A stretch of DNA of 64,000 nt from Fragum whitleyi (GCA_948146395.1 OX411543.1:33437058-33501057); one strand, 5' to 3'; counted from the first letter of the stretch, positions 47,528-58,310 are shown. The notes: generated by a model from the letters alone, not told the origin. A program made the numbers and translations.

Positions 47528-48017
47528 ACAGGTAGAAAAATCGTGAAATTGACATCCATGTCGATCAAAACCATGCTTAATCGCTCACTCAGCGCTCCTT
47601 TCATTCATTCCAAACACTCACTCAAACCATTCAAAAACGATCCAAAGTAGAAGGTAGGAACAACAATCGCGAGTTCACTGATATAATTGAAATTGTGACC
47701 CGTCACGCGAAAAGGGACCATCTCGGTAGCGCGTACAATGTCTTGAAATGTGACCTCTGGCTGATCTATGCTAATGTTTATTGAAAATAGTTCCCAAGTG
47801 GTCTCTTTTCGCGTGACGGGTCACAATTATGAGCATCTGATCGGTTCTTGAAGGAATGGAAAGCTACGTATAGAATTTGTATGAATATTATATTTAAGGG
47901 AGGTAATAAATATCGTTAATTTTGTTCATCCTGAATAAAATAAGCGACACTTAATTACCTCCCTTTAATTGCATTCCAAAATGAGTTACTTAATTATTTC
48001 CTGATGCTGTTAACTCT
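47528..48017 (-). mobile_element. Foldback family A, inverted, split by a MITE
   Basis: It runs from ACAGGTAGAAAAATCGTGAAA to CTGATGCTGTTAACTCTAT with CACTCAGCGCTCC and the central TTTTGTTCATCCTGAATAAA. It is interrupted at 47695-47825 by a separate element. Confidence 0.8.
47695..47825. mobile_element. 131-bp MITE nested in family A
   Basis: GTGACCCGTCACGCGAAAAG and its complement at the right end form terminal inverted repeats of about 26 bp (continuing GGACCA / TGGTCTC). AATT flanks both sides, a probable 4-bp target duplication. Unbroken family A copies (e.g. near 42650) lack the insert. Similar single ends occur at 15188-15213 and 52654-52678. Confidence 0.85.
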
Positions 48018-48232
48018 ATTTGTTCGTATTTTCTATATATTGAAATTTTATGGTTGAAATAGGATTTATCGATGTACTTTAAACTCAGGGTTATTCGTAG
48101 GTATTCATTGGCTAATTTCGCCTGAGACTCTGTTTATTTTCCGTGAGTAAAATCGGAAAATCACCGATGATCGACGAATTCCGCCAATAAGCAATAATAT
48201 TTAAATGTCTACTGGGGCATTGTTATTACTTA

Positions 48233-48501
48233 GCCGCCACCATAGCGCAGTTGGTTAGGCATAAGACTTCCAATCTGGAAGTCGTGGGTTCGATCCCCGG
48301 TGGCGGCAAATATCCTTTCCGTTTGTCTTTCACCAATGGGTAGATAAATCATAAACCTATGTGAAATAGCAGTCGGAGGCTAGGAAAGGGTGTACTGGTA
48401 GTACAGGTGAAAGAAATACCAGGAATCTATTGTTAGGTGCTCCGGCCGCCGCGATATAACTGAAATAATGTTGAAAGCGGCGTAAAACCCCATTCAATCA
48501 A
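48233..48501 (+). mobile_element. tRNA-headed SINE, copy 4 (best preserved)
   Basis: The tRNA-like head GCCGCCACCATAGCGCAGTT ... GTGGGTTCGATCCCCGGTGGCGGCA has a closing acceptor stem and clear A and B boxes. The body CACCAATGGGTAGATAAATC, AGGTGCTCCGGCCGCCGCGA and the tail GAAAGCGGCGTAAAACCCCATTC follow. There is no poly(A). Confidence 0.88.
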
Positions 48502-48518
48502 AATGTTGTTACTCAGAC

Positions 48519-48590
48519 CTTTAGTGTAGAGGTTAAGTCGTCAGCCTCAAATACAAGAGAACCTAAGTTCAAACCGAGTAAAGGACAGTA
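48519..48590 (+). repeat. tRNA-like remnant
   Basis: CCTTTAGTGTAGAGGTTAAG (A-box-like) and AAGTTCAAACC (B-box-like) are spaced as in a tRNA, and CCTTTA pairs with TAAAGG at the ends. The anticodon stem is not evident. It lies next to SINE copy 4. Confidence 0.35.
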
Positions 48591-49049
48591 TAATTGTCTG
48601 CCTCAAATTTTCTTTTTTTCTGTCTTACAATCACATATGTTCATTTTAGAAAGAGGGTCTTTTGGGGTTTATCTACTTTCTTTTAATTTGAAAACATATT
48701 TTTTATATATTGAGTTTACTTTTGATATATAGTTGGCATTGCTGAAGCAAGGTGTCTTTGTGGTTACTTTGGCAACGGTTTGTTTCCTTTTTGGAACAGG
48801 TTCGAAACTAGGCTTGGTGGGGAAATTTTGCCGTATTCTGAAAATAAGGAAACGTCTTTTCCTCGTGGTTTAAGACAAATAAGTGCAGTGTATATTTCAC
48901 TTTATACAACAATAAAAGATCCTTTGCATCTCAGACATCGCGATATGAACGTTTAATACAAAAATAATATTCTCTCACTGTAAACTTGTAATAGGGATGA
49001 AGAAAAGAATGAGAAAAAAAAAATAAAAAAAATAAAATAAAACAATATG

Positions 49050-49115
49050 CGCCTCGGAGACTTGAACTCACAGATGTGAGATTGGAAGCGATACACCTTA
49101 TCCGACTGAGCTATT
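49050..49115 (-). repeat. tRNA-like remnant (minus strand)
   Basis: On the minus strand TAGCTCAGTCGGATAAGG (A box) and GTGAGTTCAAGTCTC (B box) are spaced like a tRNA, but the acceptor stem fails to pair. Probably a pseudogene or SINE head. Confidence 0.45.
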
Positions 49116-49247
49116 ATTTCTTGCTCTCACTCACCGTTTAAATTGCGATTTGTAGATATGTTACTAACGGTTTGTGAAATAATAACTCGGAGATCTTCCG
49201 AAGATGTACGGTATATGCACAGAGTCTCAGGCGAAATTAGCCAAATA

Positions 49248-49453
49248 ATACGGTTAGAAACATTGTGTAATAAAGAAGTTTAAGGATAATGGAATGATTT
49301 TGCGAATGATTTTGGAATAAAAATGAATTGGTGTGAAGAGCGAGTTTGGAATGATTTTCAAGGGAGGTAAAGAAAATCGATTTTGTTCATTTGGACGAAA
49401 CAAGCGATAATTGTTCACCTCCCTTAATTAAAAATCTACATTTTTCCTGATTC
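49248..49453 (+). mobile_element. Family A, left half, near-duplicate of 50.7 kb
   Basis: It starts ACGGTTAGAAACATTGTGTAA and is almost identical for about 205 bp to 50726-50932. It stops abruptly within the element where a family C fragment begins. Confidence 0.8.
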
Positions 49454-49454
49454 C

Positions 49455-49546
49455 TGTGGTATCAATGACATGGTAAGGCGGGGCTTATCCGTGACGTAAT
49501 TTTGCGAGTTTATTTTTCAATATCATGGGTTCTTTCAAGAGTTAGT
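49455..49546 (+). mobile_element. Family C left fragment, near-duplicate of 47.07 kb
   Basis: CTGTGGTATCAATGACATGG through GGTTCTTTCAAGAG is the same as 47070-47155 with one visible mismatch, including flanking bases outside the element's inverted repeat. Confidence 0.8.
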
Positions 49547-50497
49547 CTTTGTCCTACATTATCATCCAATCAGAAGGCTGGATTTTCAAATTTTTTGAAG
49601 GTTTATTTTCCATAAACTTTCCAGTCCAGGTTTATTTTGATCATTATTTCATTTAAACGTCGAGGTTTATTTGTGATTCCAAGCATGCGTACAGACTAGA
49701 ACTACCCCTTCATAAATATGCAATGACCACGTGATTAGTACACGTGAAAATCGTATAACTTGTGCACATGTTGTATAACGAATATCCTATGTAGATTTTT
49801 ATCTGGCATGGCATGGATTACCATGTCGATTCTCTTATGGAACGACGACTTTTCTACTTGCCTGTACATTTATTCAAGAAAAGTAACCCTAACTAATGGG
49901 ATCTAATTGAACAGTGCATTATATCCTATACTTTTTTCTTAGCGTTAATTCCAAAAAACTTCTAGTTTAATTACTTTTGGTCCCTTTCTAAATTTGGCAA
50001 AATCTCATTTCATGATCAGCTATAGATGAGGCGTTTTATAGTCCACCGAAATTAACAAAGAAAATTAACTTAGTTGATGACACGAGAAAACGTCCACGAA
50101 TTGGGGTCATTGCATATGTACATATCCAAGGTGTGATGGTGTGAAAAGTGTTAGATTTTCGTTCATCTATGTTGCCGGGTAAATAAAACCAAATTGTACT
50201 TCATATTTATTTTCTGTAATTGCTCTTTGTAAATACTCAATATTTGCGTGCATATTTCATCAACTCCATATTTGGAAAGAGTGGGGCGTTTACTTGTAAT
50301 AAATGTATCCGTCTTATTCCGTTTAAATCGTGCAATATGATGCCAACAATATAAAAGGCGGGAAAAAGACTAAGTCAGTTAAACGCTAATAATTGAAAAT
50401 TAAACTATTTAAACAGCCTCAGTCGGTCGCTACGCTCCCTCCTTTCGGCTGTTTAAATCGTTTAATTTTCAATTATTAGCGTTTAACTATTACTTAG
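49547..50497 (+). mobile_element. About 950-bp insert in family C, ending in a long hairpin
   Basis: It splits family C between CAAGAG and CCTCACTCTTGC. TTAGTC and TTAGCC at the two junctions may be a worn target duplication. The right end holds a 112-bp hairpin (AGTTAAACGCTAATAATTGA at 50377 pairs with the complement ending at 50488), with the loop region CAGTCGGTCGCTACGCTCCC. The terminal hairpin recalls Helitron-like ends, but the stem is far longer and the expected termini are not verified. No coding frame is seen. Confidence 0.6.
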
Positions 50498-50719
50498 CCC
50501 TCACTCTTGCAAATAACTGTACCCTAAAACCAAATTATTTCACGTGTTCGGAGAACTAGAACACATTTCCTCGTTTGGTTACCAAAGCCTCGTAACTTCA
50601 GCTTTGATAAGCTGAAGTTACAAGGGTATGGTAACCAAACTACGATTTAAGGTCCCAAGTTATTTACGTCGACTATCGATTGAAGTTAGTCATTGTAAAT
50701 AAAAGTTGAATTACATTTC
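50498..50719 (+). mobile_element. Family C right fragment, near-duplicate of 47.16-47.38 kb
   Basis: CCTCACTCTTGCAAATAACT through GTTGAATTACATTTC repeats 47159-47382 apparently without change, then stops before the right inverted repeat. Confidence 0.8.
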
Positions 50720-50725
50720 GTAGGT

Positions 50726-51173
50726 ACGGTTAGAAACATTGTGTAATAAACAAGTTTAAGGATATTGGAATGATTTTGCGAATGATTTTGGAATACAAAT
50801 GAATTGGTGTGAAGAGCGAGTTTGGAATGATTTTCAAGGGAGGTAAAGAAAATCGATTTTGTTCATTTGGTCGAAACAAGCGATAATTGTTTATACCTCC
50901 CTTAATTAAAATCTACAATTTTTCTAATTCTTTTTCTTCACGGTCAAATCAGACGCTTATAAATCAACACCAGCCAATATATCATGTAATTATTTGATCA
51001 ATTTAATTGAAATATTGATCCTTTTGATCGATTTCGAACCGTTTTCGAACTATTTCGGACCGATTTTTGAGTGATAGGAGTTGGTGCTTTGATTGAATAA
51101 TTGGAGTGATGAGTGAGCGATTTAGAATGGTTTTGATCGAGATGAGTGTCCATTTCACAATGTGATTAACTGG
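50726..51173 (+). mobile_element. Foldback family A, full copy
   Basis: Runs from ACGGTTAGAAACATTGTGTAA to GTCCATTTCACAATGTGATTAACTG. It belongs to the subtype with CAGACGCTTATAAATCAACACC, shared with the SINE-split copy at 10.2 kb. Confidence 0.8.
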
Positions 51174-51502
51174 ATGGATCTGTTGGTTACATTTGCCGGG
51201 AGTTTACTGAAAGAAAAAAATTGCGTTTCTTTGTGCCCTAAAACTAACTTGTGATACAATAGTTTAATTTTTCATATATTGAGGGCATATACAACACTAT
51301 TTTAAGTGCATTTACACTAGTGTTGCTTTTCGTCCTCGATAATTTCTATAGCTTTAATCTTCTGAAAAAACTCATTTCAAGAGCGTAGGTGTCTGTGCTA
51401 TTTCCCGACACACCCAGTATTTGTGTAAATGCCTATCCTAAATCGTTATTTTTGTCCTGCAATTGTTAAAGGATATAAAGTGTGTTCCGCGTCCCAAGCC
51501 AA

Positions 51503-51595
51503 TGTAATCTTCTTTCGAATCATTATACATGTTAACGATCCCTTAATTGAATCGTGGAAATTGAATTTCTACCATGCTACATCCATTATCTGTTT
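51503..51595 (+). repeat. Short dispersed repeat shared with 41.9 kb
   Basis: CCAATGTAATCTTCTTTCGA, ATACATGTTAACGATC and TTAATTGAATCGTGGAAATTG align with 41869-41962. Confidence 0.6.
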
Positions 51596-51763
51596 GTATT
51601 TGGGGATAGTATACTTGTATGTGTCATGCCTGACGAGCATGTCTATTTAAAACGATTGACTTATGAAGACATGCGGCCTTTTAGTAATTTAGTACACCGA
51701 GTTAGCGATGAAAATGTAAAGTTAATCGTACGGACAAATTTCTTGAAACCATGGAGCCCTGCC

Positions 51764-51894
51764 CTGCGTTTTTAGGATCATAAAACGGTGCAAACAGTTT
51801 GCCAATTATACCCCGCTTTGCACGCAAGTGCACTTGCACAGCGGGGTATAATTGGCGAACTGTTTGCGCCGTTTTGTGAACCTGAACACAGGGC
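51764..51894. repeat. Palindrome family P, best-preserved copy
   Basis: GCCAATTATACCCCGCTTTG in the left arm is mirrored by GCGGGGTATAATTGGCGAAC in the right arm, and AAACGGTGCAAACAGTTTG by ACTGTTTGCGCCGTTTTG. The centre is CACGCAAGTGCACTTG. Confidence 0.9.
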
Positions 51895-52116
51895 TGGTTT
51901 CACCTTTTCAGGCTTGATCCTTAAATTTTAACTCAGACATTTATTAAACTCAGTATTATTGCATTGGGATATATCGAAAATAAAACTTAATTGATATTTT
52001 ACCACTATCAGTCGATGGGAGTACCCTAAGGTCCTGAACGATATGTTGCATATGATACTTCTAATGAAAATTCTACCACTGATAAAATAATAAGCAACGC
52101 CACCTATCAGGCTAAA

Positions 52117-53648
52117 TAGAGGATATTGAATAAGTGGTCATTGAATACCGAATTTATTAAACGAGTCATCTATATAAAGATAAAAATGAGACTGCGCCCA
52201 GTTTTTATCCGTTTTAGATGACGAGTTTAATAAATTGGGTATTTAATGAGCACAAAATTAATATTCTATTTCTAATATGATCTGATTTGTTGTAATTAAA
52301 CGAAGAAATTCCAGATATTTATCGATATCAGTTATTCTGCGTTTGCGAAATGACGTCATCAAATACGAAAGTACGTTATTCTCAATATGAAAATATAACG
52401 TTGCTATTCGTACTTAGCTCATTAGCATTATTGTTCCACTAGTTCAATAACACTCGTGTAATATCAAATATTTTTATTTCACTTCCGCGATAAAGGTTAT
52501 ATTATAAATTGTATTTCTTTATTTATTAGCCTTTTATTGTTTCCGCCACGTCTAATATGCATCGGTGTAGTTTATATACGTAAAGCAGCGGCCAAATATA
52601 TCCATTATTTTTCGATATAGGACCCCTGAATGACTTGTGTTGGGTTTTTATATGGTCCTTTTTTGCTTGACGGATCACAAAATTTAATACAAATCAAATA
52701 AAAATGCAAGGTACACCTTTGTCCCTTAATAATATTTTCTAAATGTTACGTAGTACTTAATTTTGGAAGTATGTAAATTTTCAGAAACATCTCCTAAATG
52801 TGGAATATTTCAAAGAAGAAGGGTTAAAAAACCAAGACTTATACTTATTCATTACTAATTTTTGTTTCCTTTTCGTGAATGTTTCTTTTAGAGTGGCGCG
52901 CAATGTATTTATCATATCGGGAATTAAACGCTTTTATTCGCTGCGGGTGATAAAATGTTTCTATGGCGACGATTCTCTTGATAGTTAAATTTTCTCTCGT
53001 AATTCTTTTAAACCTTAAAAGCAATAAATATAAATTTGAGATTCTCCTCCCAAAATTGGAATTAAATTTCTGATTAATGAAACAAACTTCTTTCGGGTTA
53101 CTAAACGACAGACCTCTCATCAAACGATTAAACTGAAGAAACATTGATTGACCCATCTATTGCTGTAACCACTTTTGTAGACTAAATGAAATGGTCCTCG
53201 CTTCACAAAGCAGTTGCATCATAGACACAAGAATTATAACATGACCTACGTCGCGGTAGTAATATAAACCCGTTGAATATTTTTGATATTACACGAGTGT
53301 TATTACACTAGTGGAATAACTATGCAAATGAGCTCAGAGCGAATTGCAACGCTATATTAACACTGCGAAAATGACGTCATAATCTATGTTTTGTGACGTC
53401 ATTTTTAAACGGCGTTATTAGTTTCGCGGAAAATTGAAACGTTGAATTTCAAGAATTTTGACGATTTTTCGCTAAAATTCGGATCATATTATAAACAGAA
53501 TATAAAATTTGTGCTCATAAAATACAGAATTTATTAAACTCGTCATCTAAAACAGATAAAAACTCGGCGCAGCCTCGTTTTTATCTGTTTATAGATGACT
53601 CGTTTAATAAATTCAGTAATCAATGACCACTCATTCAATATCCTCTAT
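52117..53648. mobile_element. Inverted pair of family D arms around a 0.75-kb centre
   Basis: The left arm (52117-52490) starts ATAGAGGATATTGAATAAGT; the right arm (53247-53648) ends with its complement. Each arm has an internal stem (AATTTATTAAACGAGTCATC / GATGACGAGTTTAATAAATT, centred on a CTGCGC word) and ends with CACTCGTGTAATATCAAA. The centre holds a 103-codon minus frame (52845-53156) that I do not recognise. Either a composite element or two insertions. Confidence 0.75.
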
Positions 53649-54190
53649 GTCCACCGATACATCAAATTTATCAAATTAAACAAACAAATACAAAGAGACT
53701 ACATAATATAAAGAGATATTTGATATGGAATGGATTTGAACGGAAGCTTGAGCTTATAAAATTTATTTCCGCTTACTTTTTTTTTCATATCATATCAAAT
53801 AATGTCGATGACAAAGATTTTTATTCATTTATTTTTGTGGCCAATTTGGTCCTAAGGATCAAAAAGAGATTCATATGCTAACAGGGCTAGCTTCGCGAGA
53901 ATCAGTTTTAATGAATGAAATTTTAATATGACTGAAGTGTCCTTACCACAGGCAAGTGTTAATTCTCTGATTGGCCCTATAACTAGACTTTTCTTTACTT
54001 CACACGTTCTCCTTGAGAATAAGCTAGTCAAATTCCCCCAAATTATTTGTCATAGAAAGGTATTTTTTAATGCTGATGAAAATCGGAAATATCTTAACGA
54101 TTTTTAAGTCGTATATATCAAATTATGCATTTATCACAACATCATAAAATTGTTCATCAGGGAATAGTTTTCATACGATATAAAACCACT
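53649..54190. other. No feature recognised
   Basis: AT-rich sequence without exon or transposon signals. Confidence 0.35.
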
Positions 54191-54191
54191 C

Positions 54192-54412
54192 TAATTTTTA
54201 ATATTTCGGCAAAGTTTGCCTTCGTCAAGAAAAATAACAAATCTTATCACAAGAGCATAATAATACAAATTAACAAAGCATTTTATTCTATCTAAAAATG
54301 ATTGAATAAAATAAAATCACCGTCTTAATTTTTTATTATTTTGTTTTGGTGATGATTTTTTTAAATTTTTTCTTGACAAAGGAAATTTTTTGCCGTTATT
54401 TTGAAATTTGGA
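54192..54412. repeat. Foldback with TTTGCC...GTCAAGAAAAA arms
   Basis: ATATTTCGGCAAAGTTTGCC TTCGTCAAGAAAAAT at the left pairs with TTTTTTCTTGACAAAGGAAATTTTTTGCCG at the right. The interior is very AT-rich. Confidence 0.6.
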
Positions 54413-54695
54413 GTGTTTTATGAATTTTTTATGCATTTAGTTATTTAAAGTCAATTAGTCGGAAAATCATTGAAACTAAATGAATAGCCCATTGAATGAT
54501 AAATTGCGGGATGCACTGGTGTTTCCCACGCATACAAGTGCAGTTCATACCCTATTTCATATTCTTTAAAGAAACATGTAGAACTTTTGCTACATTGAAT
54601 AGTAATTTGGCGAATATTCACTTGATACACGTGTTAGAAGTATCATCATCATTTAATTAAAGTACCGTGATTATTTAAAGTACGTTCATATGCAC

Positions 54696-54818
54696 CGCGT
54701 TCAGGATGTCAAAACGGTATTAATAGTATTCCAATTTTTCCCCGCTTTGCACACAAGTGCAAAGTGGGGTATAATTGGAAAACTGTTTGCACCGTTTTGA
54801 CAAACTTAACACAGGGCT
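54696..54818. repeat. Palindrome family P, full copy
   Basis: Runs from CGCGTTCAGGATGTCAAAAC to GTTTTGACAAACTTAACACAGGGCTG; the core is CCCCGCTTTGCACACAAGTG. Confidence 0.8.
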
Positions 54819-54861
54819 GATGTCAATAGGATCCACAGGGTTCTGCAAGGTTTAACTTTGT

Positions 54862-55090
54862 TTAACCCTTTGCTGTTTAATCCCTGCTTTTTACGTGCCT
54901 GTGATTTTATGATTGAGAAAACATTGTGAAAAAAGAAGAAATTGCTTCTAACAAGCAATTTCTTCTTTATCCACAATATTTTCTACCCTACTGAATGGTT
55001 ATTTTTCAAATTAAATACACTTTGGATTTTCGTCTGCAACACCTTTGTATTTGGACAGGTCTTAAATTTTGTAAAACAGGAAAGGGTTAA
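54862..55090. mobile_element. piggyBac-like MITE (TTAA target sites), copy 2
   Basis: The body 54866-55086 is 221 bp, begins CCCTTTGCTGTTTAATCCC and ends TTTTGTAAAACAGGAAAGGG, with TTAA on both sides. It is inverted relative to 4031-4251 and has the internal stem AAGAAATTGCTT/AAGCAATTTCTT. Confidence 0.85.
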
Positions 55091-55098
55091 ACCAGCAC

Positions 55099-55221
55099 TG
55101 CGTTCATGATCACTGTTTGAAAATGATACCCAGCTTTGGATCTGTACGTGCTTGAAAAAAGCGGGGTATAATTCGTACACCGAATTCCCACCGTTCTGTC
55201 ATCCTTATCCTGAAAGCAGGA
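55099..55221. repeat. Palindrome family P, diverged copy
   Basis: TGCGTTCATGATCACTGTTTG opens and CCGTTCTGTCATCC...GAAAGCAGGACTG closes, 12 bp from the TTAA MITE. Confidence 0.65.
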
Positions 55222-55354
55222 CTGATTGAATATTTCACTATCATTTTGTAAACAGTACATTTCCTTTACAGACGCAATTTATTTATTGTTCGATTGGTAA
55301 TATTTTCTTCTCATCCGTATATACAAAAGTGTACCAGAAAAATAACTTTTATAG

Positions 55355-55835
55355 ACTATAAAGCTTTCTATAGAACTTCAATGAACCTCTTACACTTTAT
55401 ATTTCGTAGAACTAAAATTTATACTGGGAAAAGCTTAAAAGCTTAAACCTTAATATACTTTAAATTTTCTGGCGAACTAAATTGGCCCCTATCACTTTCT
55501 TTTTCGTAAAGTCCAAAATTTAAAAGCTTTAACGTAATGGACTATGAAACTTTCTTGATATCTAAAACATGCCTCTTAAACTTTTTATTTCGCAAGATCC
55601 AAAATTATACAAAGGAAAGGTTTAACCTTAATATTTTTAGGCTTTCTAGAGAACTAAAATGCGCCTCTAGCACTTCTTATTTCGTAGGACCAAAAAATGG
55701 ACCTTAATCACTTTTTACTCGTAGAACCCAAAATTGTACAAAGAAAATCTTAAACCTTAAAAGATTTTTTTTTAAGTTTTCTAGAGAATTTAAGCGTACC
55801 TCTAGCACTTTTTACTTCGTAGAACCCACTGGTGG
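55355..55835 (+). repeat. Degenerate tandem repeat, about 85-125-bp units
   Basis: Five units can be aligned on CTTTCTAKAGAACT, CCTCTWRCACTTTTTAYTTCGTAG and CCAAAATTRTACAAAG words, starting near 55360, 55461, 55545, 55648 and 55774. Confidence 0.65.
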
Positions 55836-56069
55836 TTTATTTGCACTCTATGCGGGCCACGTGAGTTTACCAATGAAAGTTTAAAACACCATTTACAGAA
55901 ACTAAAAATTGTATTAGATCGTTTTTTTACATTATCATTAAATGGATCTTTTCCAAGTTGAATCGTATGTTTGCATTTGGTCATTGAGATTTTCTACCAA
56001 AAGCAGACACTTTCTAAGATAAAATATGCTACTGCATATTCAAGAAAACAAGGACCAACAGGGTATAAC

Positions 56070-56203
56070 AATTTTGTAATAGTTTAAAAATATTTCGGCA
56101 CTCATGAACCTTCACAATGTTGACCGAGGTTTCCTAATGGAAAACTCGGTAAACACCGTTAAAGTTCATTTCTTCCTAAACGTTGCGGAACTATTTCGGT
56201 AAC
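56070..56203. mobile_element. GTGGACCCGT foldback family, partial copy
   Basis: GTAATAGTTTAAAAATATTTCGG, CAATGTTGACCGAGGTTTCC and AACGTTGCGGAACTATTTCGG match the interior and inner ends of 58726-58868; the outermost ends are gone. Confidence 0.65.
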
Positions 56204-56869
56204 AGTACCTTAAACAATATTTGATTCAGTCGAAAAAGGATAACTGCACGTATACGGCCTGTTATGCTTCATACTGCAGATTATATCCAGATTTATCAAG
56301 AACCATTTTATCAATTTGATATTTTTAAATCGTTTTTCGTATTCATGGCAGAATTACCGCATCAATCATGATTTTTCATAAAATTCTTGTCGTGCCAACC
56401 GCTGCGTACAATTGATTGATCGTTGAATTCGTTGCACGTATGCTTTTGTGTTTGAAAGTAATTGGATATAAATTATCATTCAACTCGTGCAATATTCTAT
56501 AAGCTATGGACAAAGCATCTTTTAAATGTTTCAACACTAATGTACGTTTTGGTTGTTCGCCTATATAATGTAATGAAAATAATGTACATGAACTGTCTAA
56601 TGCACATTAGACATTATTATGAAGTCTGTCTTTGCGTATTCCTACTGCACTTATATGTAATCAACAAGTAAATACTCCATTTATCTTAAAAAAAAAAAAA
56701 ATCACAACATTATTTCAGGTATTCTTAATTCTGATGCGAAATCACAACTTTACTTTTATACCAACATTATGAGTTTGTATGAAGTGAGAACATTCCTCTA
56801 TTTAACGGAAAAGCAGTTTACAAGAAACATTCACATAGCTTGCATGATTTTAGACTTATTACATTTTTT
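56204..56869. other. No feature recognised
   Basis: AT-rich with a 69-codon plus frame at 56462-56671 lacking any recognisable domain. A short A run lies at 56690-56702. Confidence 0.35.
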
Positions 56870-57022
56870 ATAGGAACGAGTGTCTTTTTCACTGCGTTTA
56901 TTGGGGTATAAAGTGCAATTGGCTTAGCACATGGCAAATAACGCCCATAGGGCGTTATGTTTAAGCCATGTGCAAAGGCAATTGCACTTTATACCCAAAT
57001 AAACGCAGTGAAAAAGACACTC
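56870..57022. repeat. Long perfect-looking hairpin (about 65-bp arms)
   Basis: GAGTGTCTTTTTCACTGCGT at 56878 pairs with ACGCAGTGAAAAAGACACTC ending 57022. The stem continues through TTTATTGGGGTATAAAGTGC / GCACTTTATACCCAAATAAA to AACGCCC/GGGCGTT at the centre. Confidence 0.9.
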
Positions 57023-57109
57023 GGCCCTTATAATTGCAATACTCTTGGTCTAAGAAACTATTAAAATACTCGGCTAAACATTAAAGTTTCGAGTCTACTT
57101 TCTGCGCGT

Positions 57110-57612
57110 ATTACACAATGTATTTTTAGATCGTGTATTTCTTTTCTCGCTATCGAAGTTAAACGGCATAAAGTTAATCAAATGGTACACAAATAAACGA
57201 CAATTTGACATTCATAGAGGTACTTATGATCAAAACATAATTTTGACAAGTTATTCCACATTTTCAACCGAAACTATCGTGATCGGGCTTAGCTGAGAGG
57301 GTTGCTTGGTGGTCTTCGTCGACTCACTGTAAACATCGACTCAGAAACTGAGCTGCATACTTTAATAATAAATTCTTTCGAAAATATCTTAATTTCTAAT
57401 ATATTACATAGCAATATTACGATATGGAAGGGAAACGAGGGGTTTTCGAGTTCCTACAACACGGGAAATGCAGATCGAAGATCGGGGGTTTCCCGAACCC
57501 GAAATACACGTCTATTGCATTTTATACAGAAATAAAGTGCAATGGATTTCCCAATGTGATGCGATTTAAACAAATCAAAATTCTTTATTTTATTAGATTG
57601 CAATTATTCTCA
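57110..57612. repeat. Uninterrupted copy of the repeat split at 1-1857
   Basis: It matches 1-186 and 1547-1857 end to end. The point matching the retrotransposon insertion is between 57292 and 57293. It is an unidentified repeat with short hairpins and no coding capacity. Confidence 0.8.
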
Positions 57613-57829
57613 TTTAAGACATTCTGTTTTGTCTTAAGGAAAGACAGATACATGTACCAACTATAAATTTCTTTGGTAGATCAATCTCATGTGGAGATGG
57701 AGTGCAGTTTAAAACAACCATAGCTTTAGCTGGCTAAATTTGGAATTATTGCCAATTGTCACATAAAGTTCATTTTTGTACGAATCGTGTATTTTTGGAA
57801 GTATTCTACCGTCAACACGGCAATGTTTA

Positions 57830-58310
57830 TTACCATCTCTTTTCATTCGGAACATCACTCGGCCATTTCCGTAAACTACAACATGCCTCGGATGTATGTA
57901 GGGCGGATGGGTATGTAACGAAATCGTGCATTTTGTTAGGCGGAAACAGTGTAAGAATAACTAGCACTGTATATTTACATTTTTTACAGTATATAACGGT
58001 TGAAAAATCTTAATTTTTGAGAACGACGAATCATTCTCAAAAATTAAGAGTTTTTTCAGCCGTTATTGAAGAATCTAGAGATATTAATATAAGGATTCGA
58101 TGAATTCACGTCAGTGACTTAAACGAGTAGCGTTGGCGACGTCGAATGTTTTCACTCACAGTTTCGAGGGCTAACACCATTTAAAGTGACGTCATCGAGT
58201 TTTTTCAAGGTTTTCCCGTAATTTTTAAAAATAGTCCTTCTATGTACATCCGAGGTTGATCGTTAGATTGGCCGAGTGGTGTTCCGAATGATCTCTTCTA
58301 GTAGGAGGAT
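57830..58310. mobile_element. Foldback element with a strong central hairpin
   Basis: The centre TAACGGTTGAAAAATCTTAA (57994) pairs with the complement ending at 58065. Further out, CATTCGGAACATCACTCGGC CATT (57848) pairs with GGCCGAGTGGTGTTCCGAATG (58276). The right flank is shared with 25850-26000, which is therefore a half copy. Confidence 0.7.

Noticed and set aside
51320..51385. Minus acceptor TTTTTTCAG followed by KIKAIEIIEDEKQH and a stop
   Set aside because: Too short to separate from chance; no upstream exon in phase is seen.
52845..53156. 103-codon minus frame
   Set aside because: It lies in the centre of the family D inverted pair, is basic and low in complexity of folds, and matches nothing I know.
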